DNA from: Phytophthora hibernalis
Taxonomy: Eukaryota; Oomycota; Peronosporomycetes; Peronosporales; Peronosporaceae
Reading direction: 5' to 3'
DNA: 64,000 nt
Assembly: GCA_012656075.1 (NCBI GenBank)
Contig: JAAKBF010000168.1
Location: 434,001 to 498,000, forward strand
Part shown: positions 22,765 through 33,773 of the stretch, one piece after another
Layout: every line of letters begins with the position of its first letter
Numbering within the stretch: the first letter of the stretch is position 1
The notes under the pieces: generated by a model
The model's input: only the letters and a program-made list of their open reading frames with translations
The model's database searches: none
Told to the model about the DNA's origin: nothing
Position numbers and translations under genes: made by a program

Positions 22765-24925
22765 ATGGCTATCAATGGTCGGAAGTTGGCGGCTCTGCTA
22801 CTTTTGCATCCGTCGCTATCGCAGCTTCTTCAAATGCCGATACCGACGTTCCCAACTGGGTGAGTCCAATCAATGTGACCGACTCCGTCTGCTACCGGAA
22901 GTCGTACCTGTCTTCGGAGACCTGCGCCACGGGATACGAATCTGATGGTCTTGCAGCGTGTTGGGCGCAATGTCCTTTGAACTTTCCTGTTGAGTGTGGT
23001 GCGGAGTGTATTTCGCAAGGTTCGGACTGCACTTCCGAAGTCTTGGACAAGGTCACCTCGGTTGCTACGGTGGCTCTCAATGCCGCCACTGCTGGCGTCT
23101 TCGGTGCGTTGAGCAAGGCCAGTAAATCCCTGCAGCTTGGTGTCATGTGTGGCCAGTCACTGTTCGCTGCCACAAGCTCCCTGGTGGAGTATGTAGACGA
23201 ACTCCAGGCTAACGCAACGCAAAGTGAGCAGATACTGAGCTTGGTGAATCAGACGGATCTCGTCATCAATGAGCTTCCTTCGGCTGTCTGCACGTGCCTC
23301 GGACTTCCGGTGTCTACAGACAATCTGAGCTCAGTGCTGCCGTGGTTGATGCCGTCAACCAGATTGTGACGGAGGTGGCTGAGAATGGGGCATCGTTACT
23401 TGACCCTACCACGTTCTTGGGGCTCATGAGCGACGTTGGCGTTGATGACTCTGTTCAAGACCTCGATACGGATAGCGTCACACAGCTCCAAGACGTTCTA
23501 ACAGCGGGTACAACCTGCGGCACCAAACTACAGACGATCATTCACAAGGTGACGCAGTTTGTGGCTGCATTCAAGTCCAAGGACCCTAGCAACATCGTCA
23601 GCAGCATTCGTGAAGCTCTGAGTGTCTCGGATCTCTTCATGAAGGATGTTCCCGATGTGACTAACAACTGCGTCCGCAACGTCACGGACGATACTTTCAG
23701 TGTTCGAGACAGCTTACGCACAGTAATGAGCACAATCACAGACGGCCTGGCCGACGGAGCAGTGGACGGTGACGGAAACGCGATCTCGAAGTCAGATTAC
23801 CTTGTGTCGGTGGCGGATATGGGCCTGGACGTCATCGCTACGCTCGATCCGACAGGTATCGCTGACATGATGGCCACCTTCATCCAACCAATTTGTGGAC
23901 CGACAACTTTTGTCGGAGAGATCGACGATGGCTCCTTGGCTGATGCACTAGCGCTCACAACGGAAGACCAGGCTTTCAACGGCAGTTACGGCACTTGGAG
24001 CAAAGCTGGAGACGGCACGGTGAACATAACCTTCGAGAGCACTGACACTGAAGATGTGACGGTGGTCATTCACTCTGGTGGCGACTCGGTAGCCGAAGTG
24101 GACGTGGCGAACGGCGAGACAGTGTCGTGGAACTCGACGGTGAAGGCTCTTCAGGATCAAACGCTGTATCTCGACCGCTGGCGTCCGGGGCTTCTGGATG
24201 TGCCGGGTTCCGGTGGAGGATCGCTACTCATGTGGGTGCCACGATCGTCCGCAGGTGGCAAGATTGAGTTGGTAGTGAAGATAAACGGTGATGGAGGCGG
24301 TGACAGCGGCAGTACTGAGCAGAATGACAGTGAAGCAGAAAGTGGCGAGAATGACAGTGCAACTACAGCCTCTGAGGATGAAGATCAGACACAGCAGACA
24401 CCAATTTCCGAAGAAGACAAGGATGACAGTGCAACGCCAGCCCCAACGACCTGTGAAGACGAAGACCAGACGCAGCAGACGGCAATTTCCGAAGACGATG
24501 GCAGCAGTGAATCAGACGACAGTGCAGCTACACCAGCCCCAACCTCTCTGAAGGATGAAGATGTGACACCGGCACCGACCTCCTTGGACGATGAAGACGT
24601 GACGCCGGCACCGACAACCGCTGACCCTGACCAATCCACCGAGCAGAGTCACAAGACTGCAAGCATCCGTTTGCACCTCACCACCAAAGGCAACACGAAG
24701 GTCAACATGCGCGTTCACAGCAGTGACAACGGTAGTGATGAAGACACCAACGTCGAAACCACCCAGACAGCGACCAACACGGACCCTAACACCTCGATGA
24801 GCTCCGCTATCGAATCGGCTGGAGTTATTACCAACACTGGGGACTCAGCAGCTATCAGCAGTCACTCGATCACGCTTCTATCTGCCGCGTCAGCCATTGC
24901 CTTCACTGTAGCTGCCATCTTTTAA
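22765..24925 (+). CDS. GPI-anchored-type cell-surface protein with acidic Thr/Pro repeats
   Basis: The ATG at 22765 gives a proper signal peptide (MAINGRKLAALLL, then FASVAIAAS after one lost T near 22808). The longer ORF beginning at 22623 is a frame artefact. The mature part has a cysteine-rich N-terminal domain (about 8 Cys), a long alpha-rich domain, a beta-sandwich-like segment, then an acidic Ser/Thr/Pro stalk with repeats such as EDEDQTQQTPIS and TPAPTSLDDEDV. It ends in a hydrophobic tail (ITLLSAASAIAFTVAAIF) with no charged end, as in GPI signals. A second one-base loss lies near 23320. It probably sits on the cell wall or plasma membrane. The family was not recognised beyond this. 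Confidence 0.7.
24361..24640 (+). repeat. Imperfect in-frame repeats encoding the acidic stalk
   Basis: Two copies of a unit beginning near GAAGATCAGACACAGCAGAC and GAAGACCAGACGCAGCAGAC are followed by two to three copies of a roughly 42-base unit around GATGTGACACCGGCACCGAC. They code for DEDQTQQT and DEDVTPAPT repeats in the surface protein and probably vary in copy number between strains. Confidence 0.7.
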
Positions 24926-25155
24926 GTATACTCCATTAGGTATATAGTACCCAACTAAGTTGCTACCTAATATCAATTATGAGATCCCGACTTCAACCTG
25001 TTCGGATCCCATACCTAATATCTCTCCTCCTGTCAAAAGCTATCCTCATCTTCAAACGATTGCACCCTTTCACCCACGACATACAAAATACCAAGCTCCT
25101 TCCCTGTATCATTTCATCCTCATTAATCCGTCCAGTACCGTATCCAAAATCATCC

Positions 25156-25892
25156 ATGCCCCAACTAATCGTGACTCTGCTGCGTGCTAGCAACCTTCCT
25201 GTGGCCGACACCTTCGTCCAGGGCAGCGCCAGTGACCCGTTCGTGACCTTCCAATTGGGTGACGAATACCTGCGTTCGTCCTGTGTGAGTGGGGCGCTGG
25301 ACCCCGTGTGGCAGCCAGCAGAAACGTTCGAATTTGAGGTGGGCCACCAATCTCAAGCCACAGATCGGCAGTTGGTGGTACGTGGTGACAACGACCGGTT
25401 CAAGCAGGACGATCTGTTGGGGGAGTTACGTCTCCCATTGTCCACCTTGAGAGACGTCCCAATGAAGCGGTGGTGGACACTTACGAGCTGCAGGTGCCGG
25501 AAGACCTGAAACAGGCGGCCAAGCATCCCGAGAAGAAGACAAGTGTCCAACTGGACATCTGCTTTGCAGAAGAGACAGATGGACAGAAGACACTTTGTGT
25601 CTGGGAGAACGAGGACTATGTGGACGCCAAGTGGACACCTTCGCACAGCAACGAGCGCCGTCATTGGAGCACCTTCGACCTGCAGGTCTCGTCCGACAAC
25701 TTTGACCAAGTGGCTCCTCAAGTGCCTGAAGGACTGGAAGGAGTGGGATGGGCCTATTCGACCAAGAAGGGGGACGATCATGGATGGATCTATGCCAGTA
25801 CGTACACGGGACCGTGGTCGTCTGTGTGCTCTACGACCTGCTACGCGTCGTCGTCTGTGGCAGAACAACTGCCGCCCCGCTGTGGCTTGTGA
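25156..25892 (+). CDS. C2 domain protein with DysF-like C-terminus
   Basis: The start ATG at 25156 (MPQLIVTLLRASNLP) opens a C2 domain, a calcium- or phospholipid-binding fold: ASDPFVTFQLGDEYLRSSCV and LDPVWQPAETFEFEV are typical C2 strands. After a one-base loss near 25468 the chain continues with a DysF-type tryptophan-rich part (CVWENEDYVDAKW ... WSTFD ... GVGWAYSTKKGDDHGWIYAS ... GPWS), as in dysferlin, TECPR1 and Pex-type proteins. A membrane-contact or membrane-repair type role is suggested by these families. The last residues after GPWS may be off frame. The longer ORF start at 24979 is not supported. Confidence 0.65.
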
Positions 25893-26106
25893 GTGAGAAA
25901 GGGTGAAGTGGACACGAAAGAGCTGTGAGAGTGGCTGCATTGATTCGGATTGGTTGTGGACTGATCTGCATCGACTAACCTTTGAATGTCAAACTGACCT
26001 GCACAGATGTAGCCTCGGTCGCTGTCTTATTCTTGCCATCGTACTTGAAATGAAGCTGTTTCGTTGCTCTGTAGGGTAGCCGAACGTGCTCAAGCCTTCG
26101 AGCGTC

Positions 26107-26530
26107 TCAACCTCCGCGGTTTTGAATGCCGATGTGGTGCGCCTTCGTCAGCGCATCGAGCTGCTTTAGCTCGCTTATCGGGAGCGTATTGTCTTGTTCG
26201 CAGGTGGCGTAGTGTCTGCTCGCGCAGCACGTCCAGATAAAGGTCAACTTCTTTCCAGGCTCATCGTCAGTCCGGCCTCGGCTCACTCCGTGCTTCTGGT
26301 ACACATTGTGCGTGCGGGACTCGAGCTGCATCAATTTCTCAGCACTGGCCAAGATTGGAATGCCGGACGTCGTGACTCATTTCACCGGCCATCACCACTC
26401 CATCACAGTCGGGTTTATGGTTTCGCCACAAAATTTGAAGCACTACTGACTGCACACAGGTAGTGCCTTGCACTGACTGCAACGATTGTTTGAGCAGTTT
26501 GCACACAGCGCATCCGCCGCCATTTATATC
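26107..26530 (-). pseudogene. Degenerate MYND-finger family member, copy 1
   Basis: The 5' part keeps a partial MYND-type zinc motif (CAVC ... CVQSVVLQILWRNHKPDC) and, in another frame, a C-terminal part related to the copy at 29069-29657 (KKLTF ... LPISELKQLDALTKA versus FPPSQLNQLNALMRA). Several zinc-ligand positions are lost and the frame changes. It is one of a run of related minus-strand fragments. Confidence 0.45.
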
Positions 26531-26679
26531 TAACGTCTTGTGCTTGGCGTTGCAAGTCAAAGAATGAACTCGTATCCCAGCAGCAATCGATACGACAGCT
26601 CTCGTCACTTTCAAGACTCTTTTCCCAGATAACAAGATTCTTGAAAGTGACGACACCTACACATTAGTTCACAGGCTGT

Positions 26680-27012
26680 TTACAGCGCCAACCAAGACAA
26701 AAGGCTGCACTTACTTTGCTGTTGAAGAGCTCTCTGCGATGTGATGCATACGCATCTGGCAGCTTGGCCAAGATCACGTTCCGAGTGACTTCCACGTTGC
26801 ATCCACGGCATTGTCGGACGTGATCGTCGCGATCGCCACCTCTGCAGTGACGGCAGACGCTTCAAGCTGGACGGCGTCACGAATCCCAGCACTAGGATGA
26901 CGGGTTCTGTACATTCGTGGTAGCGACGATGGACACCGCGTTGAAACTCTTTCAGCAGTCGGATGTAATCGCCGGTGTACCGATATCGGCAACAACGCTG
27001 ACGACGCTGCAT
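26680..27012 (-). other. Unassigned minus-strand ORF between MYND fragments
   Basis: It encodes a Cys/Arg-rich start (RRQRCCRYRYTGDYIRLL) and a coherent stretch ending before GTAAGT-like sequence near 26720 in another frame (VILAKLPDAYASHRRELF). This may be an exon of a broken gene or an old transposon. No family was recognised. Confidence 0.25.
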
Positions 27013-27179
27013 TGCCTTCAGCTTACCGATTTCGTCTGCCGTGGTTCATAGAGCTGAAGCAAACATACTGTTTGCCCAGTGAGACTTTTGTTCTCAGGCG
27101 ACGAAATAGCGCCGCGCAACATTTTCAAAAGTGGATACACGTCCGAAAATCCCCATATTTTCACATTCGAAAGTCCACT

Positions 27180-27360
27180 TAGTCTTATACATTGACTTGT
27201 GCCTGGTCCACAGAGCTTCTACATGTATAGACTCTGGGAACCACGAAGTGTCTTGGAGCGACTGCACCGCAGGTGTGAACTGACCACAGTTCTCACACGG
27301 TTCAATATTTTGCTGGCTTGCCTGAACTTGTCTGCTGTTTTACCTCCAAACGAAAAATGG
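27180..27360 (-). pseudogene. MYND-finger fragment, copy 2
   Basis: CENCGQF in one frame and LRCSRSKTLRGSQS in another resemble the start and middle of a MYND finger (C-x2-C ... RCSRCKA), with one Cys changed to Ser. The upstream non-coding stretch (TTTTACCTCCAAACGAA) matches that before the copy at 29657. It is a short relic. Confidence 0.3.
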
Positions 27361-27399
27361 GGTTTTGTTTGCTGTAGTCGCAACACTTATTAAAACGAG

Positions 27400-27920
27400 G
27401 TAGAGCGAGCATTATGATGCCATTATCCCATTATCCGTTAGCAAATTGCTTCAAATGAGTCACTCACGATGAGTTTCGGGATAGCCTTCCAGCAACTTCA
27501 CAGAACAAATTGTTGTCATCGACTAAAACGTTGATGCAGTTTTTCACGACGTCAGTTAGAAATTCTTCGAAGTACTAGTACGAAGTACAAGATATCCCCG
27601 GTTATAGGCAGATATAAATGATCTCATTCGCTCGCTGACCCTCCCATCGTGCCCTCAAGCGTAGCCAGTACCGCCAAACACGTTCAAGTTTGCAGTTTTG
27701 CTTTCCAAATAAGCAAAGCACTGAAATCCTGTCCTTAGAGCAAAGAAAACAGTGAACCTTTGTAACACGCCATCACAACGAAGAAATAGTCACTGCATTA
27801 CCTCTTCAGTTCCTCGTCAAGATACGAATAACGCATCAATTCTTCCACTTCCTTCGCTTTTCCTTTGCCACCATTCGTCCTCCATATCCAAAGTGCCTTC
27901 AAAAACCATGTGGAAATTCT
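27400..27920. other. Intergenic region, nothing recognised
   Basis: AT-richer spacer without a supportable ORF. The short plus-strand ORF at 27752 has no conserved content. Confidence 0.35.
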
Positions 27921-28331
27921 TCAAACATCAACTGAGTGAGACGCCATCCCGCCGTGATCCACCTTGATCTGCGCGTCAAGCTGCGCAAATTTGCTTGGTG
28001 CGAAAATATCCTTAGCGCGCTCATACACGTCGTTGTAGTATCGATTCAGCATGAGCTTTTCGGGAAGCGGTCGAGCTCTGTTTCCGCATGTGTCGTTCAC
28101 GCAAAACATCCAGGAAGAGCGCAAACTTGTCCTCATCCAGTTCCGAGTCGTGGTCTGGCAATTCATCCACCCGTATCCTCCATGGCAGCATGAAAACCGT
28201 TGCATACCCTCCGCTCTACCGTTGCAGGAACGACGGCGCGTAAACAACAGCGGTTTGACACATAATATGCAAGACGCGTGATCCGAGAGTGACCAACAGT
28301 CGAAAGCAAACACGGCGATCAACATGTGCAT
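27921..28331 (-). pseudogene. MYND-finger family C-terminal part, copy 3
   Basis: The end (LPEKLMLNRYYNDVYERAKD, then IFAPSKFAQLDAQIK) is clearly related to the C-terminal domain of the copy at 29069-29657 (LAEKMFLNRRYNNSYRHA). A preceding acidic part (DHDSELDEDKFALFLDVL) lies in another frame. No MYND finger is found upstream, so this copy is truncated. Confidence 0.45.
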
Positions 28332-28447
28332 GTACTATAATAATACATGTAGTAAGCGATGACTGGCCGTGGGTGCAGTCAAAATCGCCTGCAACGCGCC
28401 ATTCTCAACCGGGTCCGTCGCATCACATCGCAGCGCATAGTTTTGTA

Positions 28448-28490
28448 CCATGCGGCCGCATCGGTTGAGAACGAATATGCGGCCGCATGG
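28448..28490. repeat. Inverted repeat of a palindromic 14-mer
   Basis: CCATGCGGCCGCAT at 28448-28461 and its reverse complement at 28477-28490 are separated by 15 bases. Each arm holds an internal palindrome (ATGCGGCCGCAT), so hairpins can form in several ways. Role unknown. Confidence 0.7.
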
Positions 28491-29068
28491 GGACATCTGC
28501 ATCTGCCTTTACATATGCCGCCGAACTTCAATTGGCTTCACACTTGTGGATCTATTCATTTGTAGGGAGAGTTCGCATAGAATACAAGCGCGCAGCGCAC
28601 GCACCAATAAACACAACGTACATGTAGCATAATAGTAGACGAACTTAAATCGAGTGAGGCAGCTACTTGTGCTTCGTGCTCAAGCCTCCATTGTAAAACT
28701 TGGAGATCCTCCAGAAATCCTGTATCTTCGCAAACCTAAACCAGCCGAAATAGATTCTCGGATTTTGAATGTTTCACTTTCCGGCCAGGCGCTTCTTTGT
28801 TTGCGCTCCTTCCTCGCTTGTCGGTGAATTGGTGAATGAACATATTCTGGTCAGTTCAATCCAACAAATCGAGATTGTTTGTGACCACAACAATGAGGAA
28901 CCGCAAACTTCACAACTCGATCAACCTCTTCAAATGAGTTACACCTACGCGTTGTTAGAATTTGTTCAAGAGTTTTGGGTATAGCGAATGGATTAGCCAG
29001 GTGAAACTTGGTTTCTGTCTTTTCCGTTGTTTGCTTTACTGGGACTACCACAGAGTTAAATGCAAACG
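28491..29068. other. Intergenic region, nothing recognised
   Basis: No credible gene. One TACATGTA palindrome is at 28619-28626. Short ORFs on both strands show no conserved features. Confidence 0.35.
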
Positions 29069-29657
29069 TTAATCTTGGGTCTCTTCAAATACTTCTCGCT
29101 CAGAAACATTGCACGCCAGGTCTTCTGAGCTAGCGGTTCGAATTGCCGACGCGATGAGTGCGCGCATCAACGCATTGAGCTGATTGAGTTGGCTCGGCGG
29201 GAACGTGTCCACAGCGTGGCGGTACGAGTTGTTGTAGCGGCGATTCAGGAACATCTTCTCGGCCAAAGGGAGGTTCTTGTTTTCAGGCGCCGAGGTGTCG
29301 TGTACCTTCAGAATGTCGAGAAAAACGCCAACTTCTTGTCCACAGGCATCGTCGATCCACGTCCAGGAGGTTCGCTCACACCATGCATCTCGTACACGGC
29401 CAAGCCCCGCCGGTTAAGCCGCATCAACGCTTCTGGGTCAATCACGCATGGTTCGCCCGAGATACTTGCACCCGCCGCTACTAGCTGCTTCGCTTCCACC
29501 ACCTTGTCGCAGTCCGTTTGTGTTTGCTCCACGCTGCCACCATGCACACCTGACGGCAGACAGAGAAGGCCTTGCATCGACTGCATCGCTTACTTGAAGG
29601 CTGGCCGCATTGTTCACACGGCGCAATGCCCACTGCTGCATTACCACGTCCACTCAT
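29069..29657 (-). CDS. MYND-type zinc finger protein, best-preserved copy
   Basis: The start at 29657 (MSGRGNAAVG) leads to a MYND finger, a zinc-binding protein-interaction module: CEQCGQPSSKRCSRCKAFSV, then C and W-SKHK. The next frame holds DCDKVVEAKQLV and a roughly 120-residue tail of the lineage-specific family, and the third frame carries the conserved end (LAEKMFLNRRYNNSYRHA). Two small indels, near 29545 and 29320, separate the parts. It may be functional if those are sequence errors. About 195 residues; no SET or other catalytic domain is seen. Confidence 0.5.
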
Positions 29658-29813
29658 GTTTCCTACCTCCAAACGAAGAATGAGCTGCCTTGGCGCCAGT
29701 TGAGAAAGTCTGTACATTGAGTCACTCTACAGTTCTTCATTAACCATCCATCGAAAGCGACGTGGCGGATGGGACGAGACAACCTTGTCTGCATTCTAGC
29801 CTAGGAATCTAAT

Positions 29814-31166
29814 TTACCCGCTCGGACAATCATCCAATGCCTCGTACGCGTTTGTTTCCGCTGCAAAGTAGTGGAACCGACGACGTAGCAGGCGATTGAA
29901 GAAGTAATGGGGCAGCGGAACAGATCCCAGGTTATCCATGCACTCGAATGACTTGGAAGTTGCGAGGTCGAAGTCGGCGTGCCGGTACCGAGGCGTGAGA
30001 TGTGTCGGATTCAGGTTGAACATCCGCGACCGCTTCCTTGACAGTCTTCTCCACGCCTGACGGGAACGGCTCAAGCAGCGCCTTACCATTAACGTAAAGC
30101 AGCTCCGGAATCTCCGTGTCGTTATCGTGGGCATAAAGTGCGCCATGCTGCCGCACATAGTGTTCGGGTGTGCAAGATCATTATTCGGCACCGATTCCAG
30201 AAGACTAAGTCCCCATGGCGAGAAGAAATAGTCCTGATGCGCCAGCTCGTACGCGAGCCAAAACGACTCCTTATCTCCCCACGAAACTGCAAGTGGAATC
30301 TCGTGTTGAAAATCAGCTCGCGCAAGACTTCCATGGCCTTGCCCGCTCTCGTCTTGTCGATGAGCACCATGGACGAGTCCATCTCATGACCCGTATCTCC
30401 TCGGTACGAGAAAGTCGTCTTGAGCATCTCCGACGGCTCAGGTCCAGTCAATCCAAGCTTCTCACGGGAACGAGTCGATCAAGTAGCGGATGTAGGGCTT
30501 GCCAGCGTCCGTCTTCTTGTTCAGGAACCTGTTCATCTTGGCCACTCGATCTCGGAAGAACGACGTGCCTGTGCGTTCATACCCAGACATGGTTCTAATC
30601 ACCGCCGGGTCCTGCATCAACACTGCGTCTCCATCCAGCAGAATCGCTTCCTTGATCTTGGTGTGATACAGTGCCAATGGTTTGATCCAGTAGTTCTGGA
30701 AGGCTTTGGCGGTCTTGACGTTGCCCAGGAAGAGGTTCTCCGGCCCCTTTTTGGCCAGGATGTCGGTGCACACGTCGATGATCTCGACGTTCGAGTCGTT
30801 GCGTGTGAGCATCTCTGCTCTCGTCTGAGATCTCTTCTGGGAAGCAGAGAGGGACCGGACAAGCTCCATGTTGCCCAGACAGCGCAACTCCTTGATAAGA
30901 GACACGCCCATAGACACAATACCGTTGTGTATGGACATGCGTAGTCGTCTTGGCCTCTTGGAGGTTGTTACAACGACGAACTATTGGGTTCTGAGAGGTG
31001 CCAATATTGACGGTCGCGACCGTAGCCAACTGGTCTGCACCTTCATAGCTGTCTGCTGGATGGAGGAGAGCGAGAATGTGCTTGCATAGGACGATAACAA
31101 ACCCAGTGCGAAGCAACATACGCAGGCCAACAGCCACATGAGCGAGGTGCGCCCATTGCGGGACAT
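29814..31166 (-). CDS. GT71-like alpha-mannosyltransferase, copy 1
   Basis: A type II Golgi enzyme: the start at 31166 gives a short cytoplasmic part and a membrane anchor (LMWLLACVCCFALGLLSSYA). The catalytic domain has SMGVSLIKELRCLGN, YWIKPLALYHT and the DxD-type sugar-nucleotide motif LLDGDAV, followed by the conserved FSPWGL, MCGSMAHF, LLYVNGKALL and NPTHLTPRYR. This matches the Mannosyl_trans3/GT71 (MNN1) type that adds mannose to glycoproteins. At least four frame changes break it (near 30840, 30455, 30270 and 30080), while all segments are collinear with the paralogue at 33774-35225. The two copies face opposite directions around the mTERF gene. Confidence 0.65.
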
Positions 31167-31737
31167 TGGGATGATAGCCGAATGAAAAGTGCAGCACTGT
31201 CCATAAAGTCTCAGCTGGATTGGTGTCCAGTTGTAGCCATGTGGATGAAGGATTAGGGACTGGTATAGTGAAAGCAAGAGGATCCGATTCGAGTAAAACA
31301 GGATGGTGTCTTGCACACAATTCTTAGGGATAGACCGAGAGATCGGCGTGTGATACGAAGAGAGCGGCAACTCGACGACCTGGATTGGGCTATTCGGACT
31401 CAGTGTCTACAAATAAGAAGATTGACTGGGTACTTTGTGTTTTAAAAATGGGTGTATGGCACTCGTAAAATAGGCAAGTTCCGTCATGTCGTGGCTCGGA
31501 TAAAGGCACCTTGCCGTCTCTTGACTCCAAAGATACCGTTTGGGGATCTTCAAAAACACGTGCGATTTGATGTTGATGGCGGTGAGAGACGAAATATAGA
31601 TCTCGAAATTTTGAGTCGAAACGGGGTTGTAACCGAGTTAATATCAGGCTCAACGCTCCAAGATGAAGCCTTCTACTTTCGAAGCGGTTGGGATTTACCA
31701 GCATTACGCAGAACCTTCTGTCGCGCCGTGTAACTCG
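31167..31737. other. Intergenic region, nothing recognised
   Basis: Upstream of the first mannosyltransferase and downstream of mTERF. The plus-strand 93-codon ORF at 31452 has no recognisable features. Confidence 0.35.
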
Positions 31738-32957
31738 CTAGGAAGTGTAGTCTGAGTATTTTTCAATGAACTGGGCCTCCGTCATCGAAATCCACTTGAT
31801 ATCGGCAACTACATCGTAGCCGTTTGTCTTCAGGAACTGGGCGCGTGGACGGAGTACTCGACTCATACTGCGCATGAGAAACCTCGTATTCTTCTCCACT
31901 CGCTCCGCCGTGAAGCCTATCGATAACAGGTAGTTGAATGATCGTCGCAAGCCGCCGACATTGAACATGACGATACGGCCGTTCCAGATCAACGCCCGAA
32001 CTCCAGCGCCATCACCAAACATCTCGTCAAGCGCGTCTACCGTTTCCTGAATTCGGGTGGCCTTCAAGGCAAGGCATTGGGGTACTATCGCGATGAAGCT
32101 TGGCAAATTACCGCGAGGAACGCCAAGCTTGGCGATATACTCCATGTTCGCATATAACCGCTCAACACTGATGGAAAATATCTGTGGGGCCATCGTCAAG
32201 ATACGCGCGACTTGACTATCATCGCACCCCATCTCTTTGAGTAAAGTCACCTTTGACTCCAAGTTCTGCTCGATGCTGCACGACAAAGCTTGAGGGAATA
32301 CGTTGATCACATAAGGCATCTAGCAGTAGCATGTAGACGTCAGTTAATCAGAAAATTCCTCCCAAATGCAACCTCGCCAAATATTAACCCACCTTCTCCT
32401 CCGGTACGCCATGAGATATGTACCATTGCACGATTGTTTCGTACTTTTCAATGGACATCCCCAGGATGCCTGGCTTTTGGCGAATAACGCTGTTGATCTT
32501 GTCGTGACTGAGGCCCAAGTTACTTAACCACTGAATCTATAAAAAGTTAAACATCCGTTAGTCATTATTTTATTGTCATTGCAGTGCATCGATTCGCACC
32601 TTGGTCTCCATCATCTCCTCGGAGTACTTGCACAACTTAAATATTGCAACAATTTCCCAAATTTCAAGTTAACATCCTCGTTACTTCACGAAATATCACC
32701 AGTAACATACCATAATATGGTGACCAATAGCTTGTAGTGCGTGCACCTGACTAACCCCTCGATTCGTCAAAAGCGTGCCGTTCGGTCTATCGTCTCCAAT
32801 GACAACCCTCCAGGCTGGAATTTGCGGGTGATCCGCGCGTAATAATGCGACTCCAGTCTACGGGTAGCCATTGTATTGTCCCGGGCTTGATTGGGGCCGA
32901 TGCGAAGCTCCTGGCGAGCGTCTGCAGCGGACGCTGAAGCAGCGACAGTCGCAGCAT
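31738..32957 (-). CDS. mTERF-domain protein, probably mitochondrial
   Basis: Exon 1 (32957 to 32711) has an Arg-rich mitochondrial presequence (MLRLSLLQRPLQTLARSFAS) and one base lost near 32830. Intron 1 is 32636-32710, exon 2 is 32635-32600, intron 2 is 32537-32599, exon 3 is 32536-32393, intron 3 is 32320-32392 and exon 4 is 32319-31738. Exons 2-4 join in phase 0. The product carries repeated mTERF helical motifs (VIRQKPGILGMSIEKYETIV, ARILTMAPQIFSISVERLYA). Such proteins bind organellar nucleic acids and affect transcription or ribosome assembly. The exact role here is unknown. Confidence 0.7.
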
Positions 32958-33431
32958 GATGAATAATGACACGAAATTGGGAACCACAGGTTTGACGAGA
33001 TACGATTGGCTGAAAATGTTTTTTTGGACAATTGACTGTGAAATGCGTTGTGAATTGGTGCTCACGATTCGTGATTTCGATTCACGATTTACTCGTGACT
33101 ACATGACTCAAGTCGCTGTTTGCGAGACGCGCCCCATGTTGATCGGCTAGGCACTTTTGGATCTGGATGAGTCAAGTTTTACCACATGGGGTTCGTATCA
33201 ACGCTACTAAATGTCACGATTCAAGCGAAAACGATCTCGCACATGAACTCATCCGACATCCCTCCTGATTTTGAAGCTTCTTCCGAGACCCGAATCGACC
33301 AGCTCCGGGTCAAAGATATCACCGTTCCAGTGCACTACCGGTACCTCCTCCTCCTCGGTAATTAGGTACTTTCCATTTTACCAACACCTTCACAAGCAAC
33401 TCGTCCAAGTTCAACACTCTGCTTTGCTACC
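32958..33431. other. Intergenic region, nothing recognised
   Basis: It is the divergent spacer between mTERF and the small secreted-protein relic. It contains short direct repeats around ATTCGTGATTTCGATTCACG. No gene seen. Confidence 0.35.
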
Positions 33432-33707
33432 ATGAAAACCTTCCGCTACGGATTCATCTGCGCGCTCGTGGTCATCCTATGATCGGTTGCCGCGATCAAC
33501 ACCGGAACGGCACCTGGACTCGCTTCTGGTGCCACTGGCGGTGGCGACGTTGCTCCCAATGTCTGGGTGTCTATTTGCTCGAAGTGTAGCCATGTCTTTG
33601 ACCAGTGTGCACCATTTCTAGGTTCTGACAACCTACAACCCATCCATACTGAGCTTCATATAAAACCTACAAAACCAAACCTAGATTCCAGCCGTTACAG
33701 CGGATAG
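33432..33707 (+). pseudogene. Small secreted protein with a stop inside its signal peptide
   Basis: ATG at 33432 starts a signal peptide (MKTFRYGFICALVVIL), then TGA at 33480-33482 (codon 17) interrupts it. The same frame continues open for 74 codons through VAAINTGTAPG, Gly/Ala-rich sequence and a CSKC...C segment to the stop at 33705. The intact downstream frame suggests a recently inactivated small effector-like protein or a base error. No RXLR motif is seen. Confidence 0.4.
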
Positions 33708-33773
33708 GAGACCAGCATCTGCCATTCCAGCTCTTCCCGGCTCAAGTGCACACTGCCCGACACGTAGGACACT

